Shown here one piece after another: positions 49,915 through 58,951 of a stretch of DNA of 64,000 nt. The number at the start of each line of letters is the position of its first letter. Position 1 is the first letter of the stretch. This DNA comes from Hyphomicrobiales bacterium (GTDB lineage: Bacteria > Pseudomonadota > Alphaproteobacteria > Rhizobiales > Rhizobiaceae): the NCBI GenBank assembly GCA_900471815.1, contig UICE01000002.1:491098-555097 (forward strand), read 5' to 3'. Under the pieces are notes generated by a model. The model was not told the origin of the DNA. It saw only the letters and a list, made by a program, of their open reading frames with translations, and made no database searches. The translations under genes were made by a program, and so were the position numbers.

Positions 49915-50234
49915 GGCGAAGAGTCACGACTCTCCAAGGTAATTTTTTTACTAGAATTCAATGCCTTAGGTAAATATGACTTTCCTGCTCATCACTGAGT
50001 GACAATTTTGCATGCGAATCTGGCGTTTGGCTGTGGATACAGATTGCGCAATTCAGCTAGTTAGGAGGTTCCATGGTTATAGTTTTTGAAGGGCTTCGAA
50101 GGCAATAACAGGGGGAACTCCCCATTAACCGGAACCAGAAGCGTCGTATCAAATACCTGATCAGTTTTGCGCGTCGCCTTCGGGCCCATCGGTGCAAACT
50201 ATCGCTGCTCCAATGGTTCGGGGCCGCCAATTGC
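49915..50234. other. Intergenic region between atpI and the MarR-GNAT gene
   Basis: The two - strand genes are separated by about 400 nt from the atpI start. Besides the atpI promoter, it holds a very short ORF at 50073-50108 with a strong ribosome site. A GGGG/CCCC hairpin lies near 50110-50125. I see nothing else that repeats or codes. Confidence 0.4.
50073..50108 (+). CDS. Possible 11-residue ORF with consensus Shine-Dalgarno
   Basis: TTAGGAGG ends four bases before the ATG at 50073; the frame is MVIVFEGLRRQ then TAA. A G-rich/C-rich hairpin (GGGGGAACTCCCC) follows directly. The arrangement resembles a tiny leader peptide, but no + strand gene follows, so its role, if any, is unclear. It may be chance. 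Confidence 0.2.
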   Translation: MVIVFEGLRRQ

Positions 50235-51188
50235 CTACGCCCCTACGATTTTGCGTACAAACCGCTGCTCGAGCACTTCTTTACCCCACTGCCCACCGGG
50301 CTCCTCTTCTACAAGAACAAAACCGTGCGCCTCGTATAGGCGCCGTGCGGCATCCAATCCCTTGAACGTCCAAAGCTGTATTTCGGAAAACCGTTGCTCA
50401 ATGCAAAACGAGATCGCTTTATTCAGCAATTGCCTGCCAATGCCGGCGCCGCGATAACCATCCTCCATAATGAACCAGCGCAGATGAGCCACATTATTTC
50501 CGAGATCTTCGCCGTCAATCGCCACCGTACCGACGATTTTTTCCGCATCTACCGCTGCCCAAATCTGATTGACAGGCCGCTCCAATCGCCCGGAAAATTC
50601 TGCGATGCCAGTGGCAACCTTGCCTTCGAAAAAATGACCGAAACTATTTGTTCGAGCATAGTAACAGCCATGCATCTCGGCACACCGTCCAATAATACCC
50701 GGCTGATATCCACTTTGGATGGAGATTGCCGGCGACGATTGCGGCACCTTGCCTGCTCGCCGCTGTTCCAGCGCATCAGCATAGGCAGCAAGCCCATCCC
50801 GCACCTTTTCCTGCACAGCAGCGGAGTGACTACCCAGCGCAGAGGACACCACATCATCGGCAAAGGCATTGATCGCCGCGAGCGTATTATGCCCCTTGCT
50901 GGTCAAGGAAAGCACCTTGGACCTGGCGTCCTGCCCATTAGGCTGTTCAATCAGTTCGCCCGACAAAACAAGCTTGCGCACCATTCGGCTAACACTGGAT
51001 TTTTCAAGGTCGAGTACAGCGCATAATTCGGCAGCGGTCAGCGTATCATTTCTGCCAATCTCGATGAGTGCATGAACGGAGGATGGAGCGAGATTCGTTC
51101 CCGCAAGGGTCGGGCGCATAAAACCTAACTCTCGAACAATGCGCCTAGAAGAATTCCGTATTTGAGCAGTGTCCGGGAGGATACTCAT
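50235..51188 (-). CDS. MarR-type HTH and GNAT acetyltransferase fusion regulator
   Basis: The 317-residue protein joins a MarR-like winged helix (about 1-145; TAAELCAVLDLEKSSVSRMV as recognition part and RSKVLSLTSKGHNTLAAINA as wing) to a C-terminal GNAT acetyltransferase domain (about 165-317; LRWFIMEDGYRGAGIGRQLL contains the acetyl-CoA binding RxxGxG/A loop). Such fusions are common and usually act as autoregulated regulators whose enzymatic substrate is unknown. The ATG at 51188 is used; an 11-codon extension is less likely because it runs into the operator. A palindrome (51203-51227) lies just upstream, which fits MarR autoregulation. Confidence 0.9.
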   Translation of the reverse strand: MSILPDTAQIRNSSRRIVRELGFMRPTLAGTNLAPSSVHALIEIGRNDTLTAAELCAVLDLEKSSVSRMVRKLVLSGELIEQPNGQDARSKVLSLTSKGHNTLAAINAFADDVVSSALGSHSAAVQEKVRDGLAAYADALEQRRAGKVPQSSPAISIQSGYQPGIIGRCAEMHGCYYARTNSFGHFFEGKVATGIAEFSGRLERPVNQIWAAVDAEKIVGTVAIDGEDLGNNVAHLRWFIMEDGYRGAGIGRQLLNKAISFCIEQRFSEIQLWTFKGLDAARRLYEAHGFVLVEEEPGGQWGKEVLEQRFVRKIVGA

Positions 51189-51202
51189 TGTGTGGCTCGT
51201 AA

Positions 51203-51227
51203 ATATAGTTGCATCATACAACTATAT
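51203..51227. promoter_or_regulatory. Palindromic operator for the MarR-GNAT regulator
   Basis: ATATAGTTG (51203-51211) and CAACTATAT (51219-51227) form a perfect 9-bp inverted repeat with a 7-bp spacer, 15 nt upstream of the regulator start. The centre, TTG-CATCATA-CAA, resembles known MarR sites. Binding by this protein is inference from position. Confidence 0.7.
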
Positions 51228-51467
51228 GCCTAACCTGCGAGTTTGTAAATGGTATTGAAAGTGCAAAATGCGGCACGGGGATATTGATCCACGCAGTTTC
51301 AACCCTGCATTTCTTGCGGGTTGCACGATTTCAAAGAATAGATCGAGACGGGTCAAACACAGGAATTTGGGAGCAAAAGCGGAAGCACCGAACCAGCCAG
51401 TGCATCGGAGAAGATTGGCCTCTCCGACCTTGGAAAGGGCCTTGCTCTCAAAACTGGAGGTGAATCT

Positions 51468-51557
51468 ATGTGGTACAAGCCATTTAGCTTCACGCTCATC
51501 ATGAAAAGAACCCGGACAGGCTGGACGCTAACGTTACGGGTTCATTTTCATAAATGA
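51468..51557 (+). CDS. Possible 29-residue protein with strong Shine-Dalgarno
   Basis: GGAGGTG ends about six bases before the ATG at 51468. The frame encodes MWYKPFSFTLIMKRTRTGWT and a short basic/beta-prone tail (LTLRVHFHK) before TGA at 51555-51557. It is basic and alternates hydrophobic and polar residues, like a small beta-hairpin protein. No known family was recognised. It overlaps a hairpin that could terminate - strand transcription. Confidence 0.4.
   Translation: MWYKPFSFTLIMKRTRTGWTLTLRVHFHK
51508..51543 (-). terminator. Possible terminator downstream of the SleB hydrolase gene
   Basis: GAACCCG (51508-51514) pairs with CGGGTTC (51537-51543), with a 22-nt loop. On the minus strand the stem is followed by TTTTC. 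It is 90 nt past the hydrolase stop and overlaps the small + strand ORF, so its role is unsure. Confidence 0.4.
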
Positions 51558-51633
51558 GAAACGGAGGATGAGCGAAAGCTCATTCTCCACTCCAGAAACA
51601 TTTATATCATTGTTTTGGCGATTTCCAAGCGGT

Positions 51634-52848
51634 CTAAATCCAGCCGCCGCCATAAGTGCGGTAGAAAATATGCTGCCCGATTTTATCGATGCGCTTCATT
51701 GTATGGGCCCAATTTGCCCGCACGTAGGTCGCATGATAATGCGTGGCCGAACCAATTTCGGGTAGGAATATACGGCCCGAAGTAACAGCCATGGCGATTT
51801 CCTGCGCGACTTTCCACTGCTTGGGTTCGGTTACATGCAGCTTGCGGCCTTCACAGGCAAACGAGAACTGGCAGCGATTGATCCAGTCATCATTCTGATA
51901 AACGACGTTACAGATTGTTTTCGGATAGGCAGGATTTCGCACGCGGTTGAGAATAACCTGCGCCACCGCAGCCTGGCCTTTTACACTCTCGCTTCTTGCC
52001 TCAAAATAAATGCCCGTTGCCAGGCATTTTTGCTCCGCAGCAGTGAAGACAATCGGAGGCAAGGGAGTAGCCAGCCAATCATGATCGCCTTTTCCAAGTT
52101 GCGGAATGAAGCGGCCTGCCTGCTTTGGTTCGGCAAGAATGGAATCAAACGGTGATGTTTTCGAATAATCGGGAGCAGCCGGAGCATAACCAAGGGCAAG
52201 CACATCGGGCTTGTCATTATTGATCAGGCTTGCCAGCATCGGAGCGTCCGGCTCGATTTTCTCAGGCGAGCGATTGTGAAACGCAAGAGCGATCTCGATT
52301 TCCTTGCCCGCGATTTTTGGCTTGGCAAAAGCCATATCGACTTCAATGCCATGCGTCGGTCGGATGATCATGCTTTGACGTTGCAATATCGATCCGGCGC
52401 TGAAAGCTTTTGGTGGCGCTTTCTTGCTGATCGAAACAATACGCCCCTGCTTTTCCGCCCGGTTGATACGTGCCTCGTCAGGAGTGGCGCCCAATGCCTT
52501 GCTCGAGCCATTGATGGCCACTGAGCCTATTCCCGGTGCATTGGCGCCGCTGGCGGGAATTGATCCGGTGGCTATCCTGTCCACAAAGGACATATTTGCC
52601 TTTTGTACGGAGCCTGCCGGAGATTTTTCCAAGTAAGACGACCAGCGCCCCTGCCCTGATTCGGACCCGGAAAGCAGGCTTGCCATATCCTGATAGGCAA
52701 CCACTGTCGGAGACAACAAATATATCGCTGCACCAATAAGGGCTGGACCTAGATATTTGCGATTTGCCTGTTTTGAAAATGGCTGGCCTTTGCGGCGGGC
52801 ACTGAAATCCCGCAAAACCTTATAGAAACGCACGCCGATACCCCACAC
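51634..52848 (-). CDS. SleB-type cell wall hydrolase
   Basis: The C-terminal domain (about residues 270-404) is a SleB/cell-wall-hydrolase domain: CLATGIYFEARSESVKGQAA with the catalytic Glu, VAQVILNRVRNPAYPKTICN and ATHYHATYVRANWA. The N-terminus has a basic leader and a membrane helix (LGPALIGAAIYLLSPTVVAY, about 33-52), and the middle of about 200 residues is low in structure. It probably remodels peptidoglycan near the membrane. The frame opens with GTG at 52848; GTG at 52833 has GGGG upstream at good spacing and is an equally valid start. Confidence 0.88.
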   Translation of the reverse strand: MWGIGVRFYKVLRDFSARRKGQPFSKQANRKYLGPALIGAAIYLLSPTVVAYQDMASLLSGSESGQGRWSSYLEKSPAGSVQKANMSFVDRIATGSIPASGANAPGIGSVAINGSSKALGATPDEARINRAEKQGRIVSISKKAPPKAFSAGSILQRQSMIIRPTHGIEVDMAFAKPKIAGKEIEIALAFHNRSPEKIEPDAPMLASLINNDKPDVLALGYAPAAPDYSKTSPFDSILAEPKQAGRFIPQLGKGDHDWLATPLPPIVFTAAEQKCLATGIYFEARSESVKGQAAVAQVILNRVRNPAYPKTICNVVYQNDDWINRCQFSFACEGRKLHVTEPKQWKVAQEIAMAVTSGRIFLPEIGSATHYHATYVRANWAHTMKRIDKIGQHIFYRTYGGGWI

Positions 52849-52981
52849 TCACGACCGAACACTATGGTCATAAAAATGAAGCATTAACCTTGATGGAGAG
52901 TTAACGAAGGCCGCTGAAACGATGTGTTGTTAAAGTTTCCGTGGCTTGAGCAACTCCTCGTGCCACGGAAAACTACCAGCC

Positions 52982-54457
52982 TTAGCGCTTTTTCTTCGCC
53001 CGGCCCGCAAAGGGATTGTCCGATGTGCGCAATACAAGCCGGATAGGCACGCCATGAATATCAAAGGTTTCACGGATGCCATTGGCAAGGTAGCGGACAT
53101 AGGAGGTGGGGAACGCGTCGGGACGCGAGCATGAAATGACAAAACCCGGCGGGCGTGTCTTGACCTGCGTTATATATTTGATCTTCAGGCGGCGACCCGC
53201 CACGGCGGGAGGCGGATGATGGGCAAGTACCCCTTCCAGCCAGCGATTGAGGCGACCGGTGGAAATACGGCGATTCCAGATTTCGTCAGTCGAGGCTACA
53301 GCGGCCATGAGCTTGTCGATACCCTGATTGCGCTCACCCGAGATCGGCACGGCGCGAATACCGCGAACCTGCGGCAAAAGTCGTTCGGTCTTCTCACGCA
53401 GATCGGCCAGAACCATCTGGCGATTTTCGACGAGATCCCACTTGTTGAAAGCGATGATCGGCGCGCGGCCCTCACGAATGATCAGATCGGCAATCTGCAA
53501 ATCCTGCTTTTCAAAAGGAATGGTCGCGTCGAGGACGATAATGACGACCTCGGCGAAGCGAATGGCGCGCAGCGCATCGCCCACGGAAAGCTTTTCCAGC
53601 TTGCCCTGAACGCGCGACTTGCGGCGCAGACCTGCCGTGTCAAAAAGCTTGATCTTGCGGCCATTCCACTCCCAATCGACCGAGATGGAATCGCGCGTAA
53701 TGCCAGCTTCCGGACCTGTCAGCAGACGGTCCTCGCCAAGCATCGTATTGACCAGCGTCGACTTGCCGGCATTTGGACGCCCGACAATGGCGATGCGCAG
53801 CGGCTTTGACGAATCATAGCTCGGAATGTCTTCGGCGTCCGGATCGTCAATATCATCACCGATCAGATCATCCATACCGCGCGGCGTAGCCGGGATGGTT
53901 ACAGCGACGGAATCATCTGCATTGGCATCGACAGGCAGATACTCGTCCGGGAAGACCCGCTCTTCACCCATGGTCTCGACAATGGCGTCGCGCAGATCCG
54001 GAAAGCCCTGACCATGCTCGGCAGAAATCGGGCATGGTTCGCCAAGTCCGAGCTGATAACTGTCATACATGCCGGATTCGGCGCCGCGTGCTTCGGCTTT
54101 GTTGGCAACGAGAATAACCGGTTTGCCGGAACGGCGGACAAGATCGGCAAAGGTAACGTCTGTTGGCGTCACACCCGCTTTGGCATCGACAAGGAAAAGA
54201 ATGAGATCGGCTTCACCAATGGCAAGCTCCGTCTGGGCGCGCATGCGGCCTTCGAGCGAATCGGATGCGACCTCTTCAAGACCCGCCGTATCGATGACAT
54301 CGAATCTCAAATCGTAGAGCTTGGCCGCATTGACGCGGCGATCGCGGGTAACACCGGGGAGATCGTCGACGAGCGCGATTTTCCTACCGACCAAACGGTT
54401 GAACAGAGTGGACTTTCCGACATTCGGACGGCCGATAATTGCAAGGGTAAAGCTCAT
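52982..54457 (-). CDS. der: Ribosome assembly GTPase Der (EngA)
   Basis: Der assists 50S subunit maturation. The 491-residue protein has two G domains: [18 protein letters not shown] (about 8-25) with [10 protein letters not shown] and NKAEARG, then [18 protein letters not shown] (about 205-222) with [12 protein letters not shown] and [11 protein letters not shown]-like C-terminal domain ends FAGRAKKKR. The linker between domains is acidic ([16 protein letters not shown]). It is 24 nt after the YfgM-like gene, which is also its common neighbour in other bacteria. Confidence 0.97.
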   Translation of the reverse strand: MSFTLAIIGRPNVGKSTLFNRLVGRKIALVDDLPGVTRDRRVNAAKLYDLRFDVIDTAGLEEVASDSLEGRMRAQTELAIGEADLILFLVDAKAGVTPTDVTFADLVRRSGKPVILVANKAEARGAESGMYDSYQLGLGEPCPISAEHGQGFPDLRDAIVETMGEERVFPDEYLPVDANADDSVAVTIPATPRGMDDLIGDDIDDPDAEDIPSYDSSKPLRIAIVGRPNAGKSTLVNTMLGEDRLLTGPEAGITRDSISVDWEWNGRKIKLFDTAGLRRKSRVQGKLEKLSVGDALRAIRFAEVVIIVLDATIPFEKQDLQIADLIIREGRAPIIAFNKWDLVENRQMVLADLREKTERLLPQVRGIRAVPISGERNQGIDKLMAAVASTDEIWNRRISTGRLNRWLEGVLAHHPPPAVAGRRLKIKYITQVKTRPPGFVISCSRPDAFPTSYVRYLANGIRETFDIHGVPIRLVLRTSDNPFAGRAKKKR

Positions 54458-54481
54458 CGGCTTAATATTCCTAATTCTTAA

Positions 54482-55162
54482 TTAGCCAGCGGCCGCAGCG
54501 GGCGTGGCGCCAGTGCTTTTAAGCATGTCCAGCATTGTATCAGCAAACTGACGTATATTGGCGGGAGCCGCCTGATCATCGGAAATCTGCTTGAAGAGTT
54601 TGGTTGCATCAGCACCGCGACCGGCTTTCCAGGCAGCAAGACCAAGGGCTTCGCGCGCTGAGTGGCGCATCGGGTTGCTATCCGACGACAGCGCTTCAAC
54701 ACGACCCGCCACGTCATCATAAGAACCCGTATCCACCAGAATGAGGGCGGCACGCAGCTTTGCCAGATCACGAATGGCCTGCGGCACGGATGTGTCTGCA
54801 GAAACCTTGTCGAAGGCAGCAACTGCACCGGCAAGATCACCCTTTTGCGCAATCACACCGGCGGCGCGCATGCGAGCCAACACCGGATAAGCGCCATAAC
54901 CATCTTTTTCAAGCTGATCGAGGGTCTTCAGGGCTTCGTCATTCTTGCCATCACGGACAAGGTTAAGCGCTGCCAGGAATTGATCGCCGGACTTTGAAGC
55001 TTCTCTTTCAGTCCAGTATTCGTAAAAGGCAAAACCAGCGGTACCGATGACGATCGCGACAACGCCGCCTATTAGCAAAGTGCTATAGCGCGCCCAGAAC
55101 GCCCGCATCTTATCGGAGCGCAGTTCCTCATTTACTTCACGGAAAAAGCCGTCGTCAGTCAT
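54482..55162 (-). CDS. YfgM-like tetratricopeptide protein
   Basis: The 226-residue protein has an N-terminal cytoplasmic part, one membrane helix (YSTLLIGGVVAIVIGTAGFA, about 26-45) and a periplasmic TPR region with ALNLVRDGKNDEALKTLDQL and ALGLAAWKAGRGADATKLFK. This is the TPR_21/YfgM layout; E. coli YfgM is an ancillary SecYEG-PpiD factor next to der and bamB. The position upstream of der agrees with that. Function here is assumed by analogy. Confidence 0.88.
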   Translation of the reverse strand: MTDDGFFREVNEELRSDKMRAFWARYSTLLIGGVVAIVIGTAGFAFYEYWTEREASKSGDQFLAALNLVRDGKNDEALKTLDQLEKDGYGAYPVLARMRAAGVIAQKGDLAGAVAAFDKVSADTSVPQAIRDLAKLRAALILVDTGSYDDVAGRVEALSSDSNPMRHSAREALGLAAWKAGRGADATKLFKQISDDQAAPANIRQFADTMLDMLKSTGATPAAAAG

Positions 55163-55273
55163 GGTGCCTCATGAATAGTTATCGCGCGACGGCCATGGGC
55201 AGTCACGCAAGGAGTTCAGGGGGCTTTTAGTCGGAAACTGCGCGCGATGTAAGGGGCTTGCTTAAATTAGCCG

Positions 55274-55855
55274 TCACATTGGTGAAACACCGATCAAAAG
55301 AACGTGCAATTTCCAGATAAACAGGACGTAAAGCACAAGGCCAATGACAATGGCGATGACATCATTGGTCACGGGTCCGGGCGTAATGACTGCAGGGGCA
55401 AGCCCAGCGCGCGCCTGACGCTTGAGCGCGATACGATCAAACACCGCCCAGGCAAGAAAGGACAAAAACAGGATAAGCGAAGCAAGATCGCCATTGGCCA
55501 GAAGATGCGCGAGCGCCCAGGTCTTGATGGATATCAACATGGGGTGCTTCAGCGCGGGCTTGATACGGCCGGGCTTTGCAATGAAAACGCCAAGAAAGAC
55601 GAAGGCAAACAGCATCAGCAGCAAGGTGATGTGTTTCATCCAGACCGGAGGTTCGTAGAGTATCGGTGCCTCCAGCCGGGCCATGCCAAAGCCCCAAACC
55701 AACAGGGCAAGGCCGACGACAGACACCAGAGAATAAAGGCCTTTCCATTTGCCTTCTCCCCACTGCTCCATCTTGGCAAGCCGCCAGCGCGGCGCGACAA
55801 TGCGCACTGAATGTATTCCCAGAAAAATGATGATTCCGATAATCATGACCAGCAT
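55274..55855 (-). CDS. NnrU family membrane protein
   Basis: The 193-residue polytopic protein (about six helices) begins MLVMIIGIIIFLGIHSVRIV and has WRLAKMEQWGEGKWKGLYSL and LKHPMLISIKTWALAHLLAN, which are NnrU/isoprenylcysteine-methyltransferase-like family landmarks. NnrU was first linked to nitrite and nitric oxide metabolism, yet many members lie outside denitrification loci, as here. No denitrification genes are seen in this window. It is divergent from the polysaccharide deacetylase gene. Confidence 0.9.
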   Translation of the reverse strand: MLVMIIGIIIFLGIHSVRIVAPRWRLAKMEQWGEGKWKGLYSLVSVVGLALLVWGFGMARLEAPILYEPPVWMKHITLLLMLFAFVFLGVFIAKPGRIKPALKHPMLISIKTWALAHLLANGDLASLILFLSFLAWAVFDRIALKRQARAGLAPAVITPGPVTNDVIAIVIGLVLYVLFIWKLHVLLIGVSPM

Positions 55856-55995
55856 GGCTTGTCCCCTTTTGTAACGGCACTCTACAGGGTGATTAGAATG
55901 GTTCCAACGTAAAGCATTGCGGTGGATCGCCGCGTCCGATCATCGCCACAATTGACCTGTAGCGACAGTGCTCCCTGTGGAGCTGACCTGACATC

Positions 55996-57033
55996 ATGCA
56001 AATTTTTACCCGGATCGTTGCCGCATCGGCAGCTTTTGCAATGGCTTCGCCTGCCTATGCTGATGGTGCGACCGGACTGCGCGGCTCTATTGGTGTAAAA
56101 CCACAATATGTGCTGATCTCATTTGACAATGCCGGTAGCAATGCACTTTGGGACCGTGCATTTAATCTTGCGCAGCGTTCCAACGCCAAATTTACCTATT
56201 TTCTCTCCTGCGTCTTTCTGATCGATCATTCCGACCGCAAGAGCTATCAGGCGCCGGGCAAAGCTTCTGGCCGTTCCAATATTGGCTTTGCCTCTTCAAA
56301 AGAAGATATTGCAAAGCGTCTCGATAATATCTGGCGGGTGCGCAATGAAGGCCATGAGATTGGCAGCCATGCCTGCGGCCATTTCGATGGCAAGAACTGG
56401 ACCAAGGCCGAATGGGAAAGTGAGCTTGTCACCTATCGACAGGTGTTGAGCGATGCCTGGGCTAAATATGGCAACTCTCCCGAGCCGGAAGGCTGGAAGA
56501 ATTTCGTTGCAAAGGAAATTCGCGGCTTTCGCGCGCCCTATCTTTCAGAAAGCCCGGCCCTGATTGCTGCTTTGAAAGATCAGGGCTTCACCTTTGATGG
56601 CAGCGGCGTTTCCAAAGGTCCCGCTTTGCCGCTGCATGCGGGTGGACTTTACCAGTTTGGCCTACCGACAATCGCCGAAGGACCTCAGAACCGGCCCGTG
56701 ATCGCCATGGATTATAATATGTTTGTGCGTCATTCCGGCGGCTTTGAACGTACAGACCACATGGGCGAGTTTGAGAATCGGGCCTATGAGGCATTTAAAG
56801 GCGCGTTTGAGCGGCAATATCAGGGCAAACGCATTCCTTTCCAGATCGGACTACATTTCACACTGATGAATGGCGATGCCTATTGGCGCGCGCTGGAGCG
56901 CTTTACTGCCGAGGTGTGTACGAAAGCCGACGTACGCTGCACGACCTATAGCGATTATCTGAAAGAAACCGGCGGCATGGAAGCTGCCTCCACGCCCGAT
57001 CTGACACAGCCGCAAACCGGCGGCGGAATTTAA
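55996..57033 (+). CDS. Exported polysaccharide deacetylase family protein
   Basis: A 345-residue protein with a signal peptide (about 1-22, ASPAYA-DG) and a NodB-like domain. The metal-site motif is IGSHACGHFDG (about residues 121-131; H-x3-H). The usual TFDD of motif 1 reads SFDNAG (about 38-43), so the metal-binding second Asp is replaced by Asn. FRAPYLSESPALI fits motif 3. This may change metal binding or lower activity. It could act on peptidoglycan or an exopolysaccharide; the substrate is unknown. It stands alone on the + strand. Confidence 0.85.
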   Translation: MQIFTRIVAASAAFAMASPAYADGATGLRGSIGVKPQYVLISFDNAGSNALWDRAFNLAQRSNAKFTYFLSCVFLIDHSDRKSYQAPGKASGRSNIGFASSKEDIAKRLDNIWRVRNEGHEIGSHACGHFDGKNWTKAEWESELVTYRQVLSDAWAKYGNSPEPEGWKNFVAKEIRGFRAPYLSESPALIAALKDQGFTFDGSGVSKGPALPLHAGGLYQFGLPTIAEGPQNRPVIAMDYNMFVRHSGGFERTDHMGEFENRAYEAFKGAFERQYQGKRIPFQIGLHFTLMNGDAYWRALERFTAEVCTKADVRCTTYSDYLKETGGMEAASTPDLTQPQTGGGI

Positions 57034-57045
57034 CCGCCGGCCTTT

Positions 57046-57479
57046 CTAGGCAGCATCGAGAATCGTAATCAGTATTTTCTTGCCGAGCACAGCCAAGGCA
57101 GCCTCAAGCAAATATAATTTGGTTGGATGATCGGGATCAAGGATACGTCGCGCTTCGGTTTCAGCTTTGCCCAACGGCCGCGCAAGCTCGGACTTGGGCA
57201 GCCCTTCTGATTTGAATGCGATTATCACGCCTAGCTTCAAAGCGTCATGGACTTCAAAGGGAATATCGACAAGACCTTTCCGGCCTTTGTTGATGGCATT
57301 GGAATATCTCTATCATCAGCAAGATAGCCACGAAGCGCCAATCCGAGCGCTTCCACCGCATTGGCCTTTGCTTCGACCATAGTTTCCTCATGCGTTATTG
57401 TCTCAGGGACATCGGTAAATGTCACCAGAAAACCACCATTGGGATCTTGCTCGAAATGAGCACAGTAGGAATAATGCAT
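57046..57479 (-). pseudogene. hicB: hicB antitoxin gene broken by a frameshift
   Basis: Two overlapping frames together encode one HicB antitoxin. Frame 1 (57479-57237) gives the N-terminal HicB fold, FLVTFTDVPETITHEETMVE and AVEALGLALRGYLADDRDIP. Frame 2 (to 57046) gives the C-terminal helix-turn-helix, GLPKSELARPLGKAETEARR and LDPDHPTKLYLLEAALAVLG. Adding one G in the AAAGGTC near 57278 restores PSTKAGKGLVDIPFEVHDAL, exactly the family sequence, so the break looks like a one-base deletion. It is either a true pseudogene or a sequencing error. A hicA remnant lies 12 nt upstream. Confidence 0.8.
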
Positions 57480-57491
57480 CCAGTTTCCCGT

Positions 57492-57683
57492 CTAAACGAT
57501 TTCCGGCTGCTTCTTTATTAATCGGACATAGCCAGGCGTAAGTTCGCTAAATTTTATCGTGGTAAATTTCTCGCCGATCCTGATGCGGTAATGCGATCCT
57601 TTTCCACGATTAACAGTGATCTCAAATTCATTCCGGAAAGTCTCGCAACCTCGGATACCTATGAGACCAAAGTAGGGGCAGCC
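57492..57683 (-). pseudogene. hicA: hicA toxin gene remnant lacking a start codon
   Basis: The minus-strand frame from 57683 to the TAG at 57492 encodes 63 residues containing EITVNRGKGSHYRIRIGEKF and TTIKFSELTPGYVRLIKKQP. The GKGSH motif holds the catalytic His of HicA mRNA interferases, and the final G-x2-RLIKKQ matches the family's C-terminal helix. No ATG, GTG or TTG opens the frame, and a TAA stands just before it, so the toxin is probably not made. It precedes the frameshifted hicB in the usual hicAB order. Confidence 0.65.
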
Positions 57684-57700
57684 TTAATGCCGCCCGCCAA

Positions 57701-58951
57701 CTATCTCTCTTCTTGCGTCCGCAAGTAATGTTCATCGATCGCTGGTAGTGGTTCGTCGTATATGACCGATTCGAAGGCGCGAAGGCGTTTGTAAATCGAA
57801 ATCAGTTCCACAATCGTAGGCCAAGCCGTCACTAGATATTGGAATGAATTGCTAACTTGGCTGAAGGCAGTCGAAATCTGCTGCCACAACCCCATCGTCA
57901 ATTTCCCGGCCACAATACTCGGTATGAGAATGATGTCTAGGATAAGCCCGTCAGCCTGTCCATAGAAACTTCTGGCCACATTAAAATACGCATAGTGAAA
58001 ATAGAGCCGGAAGTAGTTCTTCCGCACGTTTCGAAAGAGCTCCGCAAGCGTCAAAGGTTGAGCGCGTGTTTCGTCATCTTCGCCAAACACCAGTTCTTTG
58101 CGGTACGCGGCTTCAACACGTTGATTTTTGAACTCCAGCCCTGGAAGTCTGATCCCGACCACTGCAAGAAGCAATGTGCCAACGAGTGACCAAACAATCG
58201 ATAGAACCACCAGAGAATAAGGGATTTGACCGATAATCGGCACTTCCGTGACGTAGCTTGAAAGATGCGCTAATAGCGGCATGAATGCGATCAGATTCAT
58301 GACGGCCTGAATGAGACTGACACCAAGCGCTTCAACTGTTGTCGAAAAGCGCATCGTATCTTCCTGAACACGCTGCGACGCACCTTCGATATGCCGCAAC
58401 TGGTTCCAGTGTTCGACGTAGAATTCGTTCATAGCCGTGCGCCAGCGGAATATGTAATGGCTGGTGAAATATGTAAAAACAACGCTCAGCCCTATTGCAA
58501 GGAACGCAATGCCCGCAAATAGCCAGTTTTGCCAATAGAACTCCGCAGCTGACACCGAGCCTGGCTGGCTGAACGCCTGTTGAAAGAGGTTCCAATAAGG
58601 CCCACGCCAGTCGTTAATGGCGAGACTTATTTGCACGGTGAAATACGTATTGAATATTATAAGAGCAGAGCCGAGAATGGACCATCTTTGCCAACGATGC
58701 GGAGCATACCACATCCAGAATGAAGCAAATACGGCGACAAAAGCAGCAAAATAAATGTAGAGCCATATATACGGCCTGGTGATGAACACGCCAACGCCAA
58801 TCACCGGTGGTGCATCGGGTGCAGCTGGCGGCAGACCAAAATAAGCACCAAGCTGCTCGCCCGCAAAAATCCAGAACAAAACCGCAAACAACGCCCACAG
58901 GACAGCTGATGTGAAAAACAGCTTGGGCTTGGGAAAAAATGAAACGAACAC
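57701..58951 (-). CDS. bacA: Peptide transporter BacA/SbmA
   Basis: BacA imports antimicrobial and other peptides through the inner membrane. It is required for bacteroid survival in Sinorhizobium and for Brucella persistence. The 416-residue protein has eight predicted helices; landmarks are [55 protein letters not shown] (SbmA motif), [13 protein letters not shown] and [20 protein letters not shown]. The start is GTG at 58951 with GAGGG upstream; the frame to 59026 adds 25 residues not found in the family. It ends just before the hicA remnant. Confidence 0.94.
   Translation of the reverse strand: MFVSFFPKPKLFFTSAVLWALFAVLFWIFAGEQLGAYFGLPPAAPDAPPVIGVGVFITRPYIWLYIYFAAFVAVFASFWMWYAPHRWQRWSILGSALIIFNTYFTVQISLAINDWRGPYWNLFQQAFSQPGSVSAAEFYWQNWLFAGIAFLAIGLSVVFTYFTSHYIFRWRTAMNEFYVEHWNQLRHIEGASQRVQEDTMRFSTTVEALGVSLIQAVMNLIAFMPLLAHLSSYVTEVPIIGQIPYSLVVLSIVWSLVGTLLLAVVGIRLPGLEFKNQRVEAAYRKELVFGEDDETRAQPLTLAELFRNVRKNYFRLYFHYAYFNVARSFYGQADGLILDIILIPSIVAGKLTMGLWQQISTAFSQVSNSFQYLVTAWPTIVELISIYKRLRAFESVIYDEPLPAIDEHYLRTQEER

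Larger units (their letters stand above)
51228..51633. other. Intergenic region upstream of the MarR-GNAT gene
   Basis: A stretch of about 400 nt between the operator and the SleB hydrolase stop. It contains a CGGAGA/TCTCCG stem (51406-51411 with 51421-51426), a short ORF with a GGAGGTG site at 51468, and the GAACCCG/CGGGTTC hairpin. Nothing else was recognised. Confidence 0.4.

Noticed and set aside
51268..51504. 78-codon frame on the + strand
   Set aside because: No ribosome site and random-looking composition; the nearby ORF at 51468 is in another frame and has a much better site.
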